Origin: Bacillota bacterium
GTDB taxonomy: Bacteria > Bacillota > DTU030 > DUMP01
Assembly (NCBI GenBank): GCA_030154105.1
Contig: JASKKP010000008.1
Coordinates: forward strand, 1-64,000
Length of the DNA: 64,000 nt
Direction of reading: 5' to 3'
A program made the position numbers and the translations under genes. This document shows positions 60,476 to 64,000 of the stretch, piece after piece (the first letter of the stretch is position 1; the number at the start of each line of letters is the position of its first letter). Under the pieces are notes generated by a model. It worked only from the letters and a program-made list of their open reading frames with translations. It was not told the origin of the DNA and did not search any database.

Positions 60476-60670
60476 TCAAAAACCGAAAACCGTGCGTACG
60501 GTAGTGAAAAGTTGGTTAATCGTGGGGATGATGAGGAGTAGCACAATTATTACGCCCACCAGGCCGAGCATATGTGCCTGTTCTTCTTTCCCCGCCTGTT
60601 TCAGCACGATGCTGAGGACCGAGATAAGAATACCGATCCCTGCAATTTGAAAGATGAGATCGACTTTCAC
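60476..60670 (-). CDS. spoIIIAC: stage III sporulation protein AC
   Basis: A 64-residue two-helix membrane protein (IFQIAGIGILISVLSIVLKQ and LGLVGVIIVLLLIIPTINQL) with the conserved KQAGKEEQA loop. GTG start after GGAGTGG. Full family length. Confidence 0.94.
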   Translation of the reverse strand: MKVDLIFQIAGIGILISVLSIVLKQAGKEEQAHMLGLVGVIIVLLLIIPTINQLFTTVRTVFGF

Positions 60671-60712
60671 CCAACCACTCCTTCCCCATGTCGTCCTAAA
60701 GCCTGGCTGTGG

Positions 60713-61228
60713 TTAAAGCAGAAGCAAAACGGCCATCAGCCCTATGAGGACGCCGGCGGAGCGCCAGAGTTTTTGGTTGTTCTTGGCCTCCGCCTCGGCC
60801 GCGCCCTGGCGCTGGCGCAAAAGTTCCTGCGCCAGCTGTAGATGCCGCACCTGGTCCTTCCGGTCCGAGACTCCTAGAACTGGGGCCAGCCCCCAAAGCG
60901 CCTCTACATCTTCCGCGCGAAGCGGCGTTCTTTCCAGAAGGGCCTCCACGCCTTCCCTCCAAGCAATTTCCAGGGGTTTACCCCGCTTTAGCTCCTTGAG
61001 GACGGAGCCGCAAAATCCTCGTATGGCTGGTGCCGAGATTCGGCCCGCGGTGAGCAAGGCGTCGGGAAAAGGGGTTAACGCGTAGTCCACCTGGGTCCCC
61101 AAAATTCCCAGAAGGTTTTCTAGTCCTCTTATGATTTCAACTCGCTCCCCTAATTGGCGGGCAACTATATATCCTGCGTTCCCCGTAGCGGAGACCAAAA
61201 GCAACGCTCCTATCAGCCTGAAGAGCAT
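60713..61228 (-). CDS. spoIIIAB: stage III sporulation protein AB
   Basis: A 171-residue protein with an N-terminal helix and a C-terminal helix (SAGVLIGLMAVLLLL), resembling type II secretion GspF parts, with LLGILGTQVDYALTPFPDAL. The ATG at 61228 follows AAGGAG; that site lies within the extended spoIIIAA frame. Confidence 0.92.
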   Translation of the reverse strand: MLFRLIGALLLVSATGNAGYIVARQLGERVEIIRGLENLLGILGTQVDYALTPFPDALLTAGRISAPAIRGFCGSVLKELKRGKPLEIAWREGVEALLERTPLRAEDVEALWGLAPVLGVSDRKDQVRHLQLAQELLRQRQGAAEAEAKNNQKLWRSAGVLIGLMAVLLLL

Positions 61229-62210
61229 CAGCCATCTCCTTCCCCTTAACCTGTTTGCTAGGGCCAAGGAGCTTTAAGCCATCGCCGCTTCGTATCTCTT
61301 CCACCGTTCCTGGCCCGCACGAATTTCCTAAACAGACGATCCGGTTAAAGAGCCCGCGGGCGATAAGTCCGCGTAAGAACGGGCGGCGGCTGAGATCTTT
61401 TATTCCGTGCCCATGAGCGGTAGCGATGAGTCGTACCCCGCTCACCAAGGCTTCCTCCAGCGCCGCAACGTCTGCCCTTGAGCCGACCTCATCCGTGGCT
61501 ATCACTTCCGGTGACATGGAACGCAAGAGGAGCATAATCCCCTCTGCCTTTCCCGCCCCGTCGAGAACATCGGTGCGCGGGCCTACGTCGTTTTGGGGTA
61601 CGCCGAGATAAGAAGCCGCCAGTTCCGAGCGTTCGTCTACTACCCCCACTTTATGGCCCTTAAGACCTAAAAGGGGGACACCGGTGCTTACTTGGCGGAT
61701 GAGATCTCGAAGGAGCGTGGTTTTACCTGCGCCGGGCGGCGAGATAATCAGCGTACTTAGGAACTCGCCGTTTTCCACAAGGTACGGAAGGACGGAGTCG
61801 GCCGCACCCAGCACCTGCCGGGCCAGGCGTATATTCAGACCGCTGATGTGTTTTAAGGTACGGATGCGGCCCTGCTCCAGCACTGCGCGGCCTACCATGC
61901 CGACACGGTGGCCGCCGGGAAGGGTGATAAAACCCTGCCGCAGTTCCTCTTCGCGAGCGTAAAAAGAAGACTGGGTGAGAAACTGAAGTGTTTGATCCAT
62001 AGCTGCCTGATCCAGGCAGGGACTCCCGGGAAGAGCCAGGTCGCCGTCCGCCTTGACAAGCATCACCATACGCCCCAGGCGCAACCGGATCTCGAGAAGA
62101 TCCTCCTTGACCTCAGCCGGCAGGCGCCGCAGCGGCTCGCGCAAGGAAAAAGCCAGAAAAGGGAGGATTTCTTCCTCCAAAACGGCACCAGCAGTTTTGC
62201 CGAAGCCCAT
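61137..62210 (-). CDS. spoIIIAA: stage III sporulation protein AA (ATPase)
   Basis: ATPase of the mother-cell channel, related to secretion ATPases. About 357 residues with GFITLPGGHRVGMVG, Walker A LIISPPGAGKTTLLRDLIRQ, VVDERSELAASYLG and VIATDEVGSRADVAALEEAL. The chain continues about 30 residues beyond the usual end and overlaps spoIIIAB by 92 bases. The start at 62210 follows AAAAGGA. Confidence 0.94.
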   Translation of the reverse strand: MGFGKTAGAVLEEEILPFLAFSLREPLRRLPAEVKEDLLEIRLRLGRMVMLVKADGDLALPGSPCLDQAAMDQTLQFLTQSSFYAREEELRQGFITLPGGHRVGMVGRAVLEQGRIRTLKHISGLNIRLARQVLGAADSVLPYLVENGEFLSTLIISPPGAGKTTLLRDLIRQVSTGVPLLGLKGHKVGVVDERSELAASYLGVPQNDVGPRTDVLDGAGKAEGIMLLLRSMSPEVIATDEVGSRADVAALEEALVSGVRLIATAHGHGIKDLSRRPFLRGLIARGLFNRIVCLGNSCGPGTVEEIRSGDGLKLLGPSKQVKGKEMADALQADRSVAFGLRYGERRIYSCPPIRGAS

Positions 62211-62242
62211 TCCTTTTTCACCCCCTGTTGTCCTACTACCCA

Positions 62243-62250
62243 ATTCTATG
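62243..62250 (-). promoter_or_regulatory. possible sigma-E -10 element of the spoIIIA operon
   Basis: CATAGAAT on the minus strand differs at one base from the sigma-E -10 consensus CATACAAT. It lies 33 bases before the spoIIIAA start and just after the upstream terminator. A matching -35 is weak (GTCTTTTT, with short spacing). Confidence 0.35.
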
Positions 62251-62260
62251 CGGACGGGCA

Positions 62261-62292
62261 ATAAAAAGACCTGCAACTTGGCGTTGCAGGTC
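62261..62292 (-). terminator. intrinsic terminator after the CD1247-type gene
   Basis: A 10-bp perfect stem GACCTGCAAC/GTTGCAGGTC with a 5-nt loop, then TTTTTATT on the minus strand. It separates efp and the CD1247-type gene from spoIIIA. Confidence 0.9.
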
Positions 62293-62317
62293 GGGCCAGC
62301 ATTCAGGCGTTTATGCC

Positions 62318-62758
62318 CTAGTCCTCGGCAACGGATGACGCTTCTTCTTCGTCGTCCTCCTTTTCCTCCCCCTGGTTCTCGGTGCTGAAGACGACTTCGC
62401 CGCACTGCGGGCACGTAATTTCCGTCACCACATTGTCCTCGAGCATGTCTTCCTCGAAGTAGACTTTCTCGTGGCATTTAGGGCACTCTACTTCGATGTA
62501 ATCTTCTTCCTCATCCTCCTCGTCATCTTCCTCGCCGCCGTAGTAATCTTCCTCCAGCTCGCCTACGCTTTCGTCCAAAGCGCTGACGTACTCCTGTAGG
62601 TCCTGCTGGGCTTCGCGAAGCTTATCCACCTCTCCCGCGAGGTCGCTAAGGATGCTGACCATTTGGCTTAAGAGTTTTCCTTCGCGGCTGGCCGTATCTA
62701 AGGCCAATCCCTCCGCCAGCCCCTGCAGGTACGAAACCCGTTCCCGTAAACTTGTCAA
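62318..62758 (-). CDS. CD1247 N-terminal domain-containing protein
   Basis: A 146-residue protein: helical N-terminal domain (SLRERVSYLQGLAEGLALD), a very acidic linker of Glu and Asp (~70-88), a zinc ribbon with CPKCHEKVYFEE and CPQCGEVVF, and an acidic tail. It starts at a TTG eight bases after GGAGG. It is common next to efp or spoIIIA in clostridia. Function unknown; transcription- or translation-related binding is a guess from the ribbon. Confidence 0.82.
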   Translation of the reverse strand: MTSLRERVSYLQGLAEGLALDTASREGKLLSQMVSILSDLAGEVDKLREAQQDLQEYVSALDESVGELEEDYYGGEEDDEEDEEEDYIEVECPKCHEKVYFEEDMLEDNVVTEITCPQCGEVVFSTENQGEEKEDDEEEASSVAED

Positions 62759-62779
62759 TTCTTTCGCCTCCCACTGGTA

Positions 62780-63337
62780 TTAGGCCCGGGTCAAGTATTC
62801 GCCCGTTCTCGTATCGATGCGAATCACATCGCCTTCCTCGATGAAGAGGGGTACCTGGACGACGGCCCCGGTTTCCAGTTTAGCCGGTTTGGTAGCGCCA
62901 GAAACTGTGTCCCCGCGAATCCCCGGAGTAGTCTCCACCACCTTAAGATCCACAAAATTAGGTAGTTCAATCCCCAATATGTTGCCTTCGTGGAGAAGAA
63001 CGGTGATCAACATGTTTTCTTTTAGGAACTTGAGATTTTCGCCGAGTTGGTCTTCGCTCAAAGTCAGCTGCTCGAAATTCTCTGTGTCCATAAAGGTGTA
63101 GCTGGAGCCGGCCGAGTAAAGGTACTGCATTTGCCGTCGGTCGATATGTGCCGTTTCCACTTTTTCCCCGGCACGGAAGGTACGCTCAATGAGGGCACCG
63201 GTCCGGATATTTTTTAGCTTAGAGCGGACGAAAGCGGAACCTTTGCCCGGCTTAACATGTTGGAAATCGACTACCGAATAAACCTCGCCTTCGAGTTCGA
63301 TGGTAAGTCCAGTCCGAAAATCATTGGTTGAGATCAT
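62780..63337 (-). CDS. efp: elongation factor P
   Basis: Relieves ribosome stalling at polyproline stretches. The 185-residue, three-domain protein has the loop [12 protein letters not shown] with the modifiable Lys near position 33, and the conserved C-terminal [24 protein letters not shown] precedes the ATG. Placed after the M24 peptidase, the usual clostridial order pepP-efp-spoIIIA. Confidence 0.97.
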   Translation of the reverse strand: MISTNDFRTGLTIELEGEVYSVVDFQHVKPGKGSAFVRSKLKNIRTGALIERTFRAGEKVETAHIDRRQMQYLYSAGSSYTFMDTENFEQLTLSEDQLGENLKFLKENMLITVLLHEGNILGIELPNFVDLKVVETTPGIRGDTVSGATKPAKLETGAVVQVPLFIEEGDVIRIDTRTGEYLTRA

Positions 63338-63408
63338 CGTAGTTCCCCCTTTAAGTTTGGCCTTATTTTCTCCCAGGGAAGGGAGGACTAAAGTGGCTGT
63401 CCTCGGTA

Positions 63409-64000
63409 TTATAAAACGAAGGCGTGTTTTGGTGCCTGAGACAGGACTTCTCGGCCATGTTCGGTTATCAAAATGACATCCTCGATCCGGACTCCCCCCG
63501 ACCCTGGAAGGTAGACCCCTGGTTCTACCGTTACTACCATGCCGGGCTGGAGTTCCTCTGTGGAGGACGAAGAAAGGTGCGGGGCTTCATGGATTTCTAG
63601 CCCGACACCGTGGCCGAGGCTATGACCGAAGTAGTCTCCGTAACCGGCCCGAGCGATGACTTCCCGCGCAGAGGCGTCCACGCTGGCCGCCGGTACGCCG
63701 GGACCTGCCAGAGCCAAGGCGCGCTCCTGCGCGGCCAGTACCAGGTCGTAAAGGGCCTTTTGCTCCGGTGCAGGAGGACCAAGGATGAAGGTGCGTGTAA
63801 GATCTGAGCAGTACCCGTCGTAGATAACGCCGAAGTCTACAGTCACAATATCTCCCGGTACAAGCCGGCGCTCGCTCGGCCGCCCGTGCGGGAGCGAAGA
63901 GCGCGGGCCGGATACGACAATAAACGGAAAAGAAGGTCCGGAAGCTCCTCTGCGGCGTAGGTAAAACTCCAGTTCCAGTGCTATATCTTTTTCGCTCAGG
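63409..64000 (-). CDS. M24 family aminopeptidase P (5' part beyond the window)
   Basis: The open frame continues to the window edge, so only the C-terminal ~196 residues are seen. They show the creatinase/methionine aminopeptidase fold: [20 protein letters not shown] (metal-site His side), [19 protein letters not shown] with both metal Asp residues, [16 protein letters not shown] and [12 protein letters not shown]. It probably removes N-terminal residues before proline. The in-frame GTG at 63846 is internal, not the start. Confidence 0.93.
   Translation of the reverse strand, partial: LSEKDIALELEFYLRRRGASGPSFPFIVVSGPRSSLPHGRPSERRLVPGDIVTVDFGVIYDGYCSDLTRTFILGPPAPEQKALYDLVLAAQERALALAGPGVPAASVDASAREVIARAGYGDYFGHSLGHGVGLEIHEAPHLSSSSTEELQPGMVVTVEPGVYLPGSGGVRIEDVILITEHGREVLSQAPKHAFVL

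Noticed and set aside
1-64000. Mobile elements, CRISPR arrays, prophage or restriction systems
   Set aside because: No transposase, integrase, Cas, phage or methylase motif was seen, and no regularly spaced repeat; the region looks like stable core chromosome.

Overview
The window looks like a chromosomal segment of a thermophilic or otherwise extremophilic, endospore-forming, anaerobic clostridium, most likely a relative of Moorella or Thermanaeromonas. This is an inference. The DNA is fairly GC-rich, GTG and TTG starts are common, and ribosome binding sites are strong. The sporulation set is large (spo0A, spoIVB, spoIVA, spoIIP, complete spoIIIAA-AH). Metabolism includes a 2-oxoacid:ferredoxin oxidoreductase with butyrate kinase, ispH is fused to ribosomal protein S1, and there is a large noncoding RNA that I assign to the OLE class. 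No insertion sequence, prophage, integrase, CRISPR array or rRNA gene is visible. Apart from four tRNA genes and nth, every gene lies on the minus strand.

Layout. 1-511: sigma-A promoter, tRNA-Pro, -Glu, -Met and -Tyr, and a bidirectional terminator. 544-12700: housekeeping and small-protein genes: two TPR proteins (one with a nitroreductase-like head), mgsA, nth, mtaD, surE, an EF-G-like GTPase, ddl, a DUF2508 protein, a peptidoglycan-binding protein with a decayed L,D-transpeptidase-like domain, and speD. 12736-16018: a membrane alkaline-phosphatase-fold protein coupled to a GT4 glycosyltransferase. 16144-16220: a second tRNA-Pro. 16289-20025: threonine pathway (pheB-hom-thrC-thrB). 20147-28302: spoIVA, der, a DUF512 radical SAM protein, then two DUF3189 paralogues, the YIEGIA protein with its small partner, spoIIP and a polytopic membrane protein. 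28422-31605: fni and ispH-rpsA.

31743-38068 is an energy-metabolism unit. A sigma-54 activator is followed by a textbook -24/-12 promoter with two palindromic upstream sites. These control buk, a P-loop ATPase and the four subunits of a ferredoxin oxidoreductase. 38152-41510 is an envelope and cell-division cluster: steA, steB, a GT2 transferase and a MraY-like phosphoglycosyltransferase.

41583-57100 is the classical spo0A, spoIVB, recN, argR, nadK, tlyA, dxs region. It continues through a membrane protein that I take as OapA, about 610 nt of noncoding DNA with its own consensus promoter (OLE RNA), and then a divergent PAP2 protein, ispA, xseB, xseA, a TsaD-like protein, nusB, a DUF2273 protein, amaP and asp23. 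57167-62210 is the spoIIIA operon. The window closes with a CD1247-type acidic zinc-ribbon protein, efp and the 3' part of an M24 aminopeptidase.

How the parts fit. Isoprenoid supply (dxs, ispH, fni, ispA) is spread over three clusters and feeds the lipid-linked sugar enzymes. Sporulation genes sit beside envelope and DNA-maintenance genes. The best reasons to look twice are the OLE locus, the sigma-54 circuit, the overlapping control elements between spoIVB and spo0A, and several uncharacterised membrane proteins in conserved neighbourhoods.
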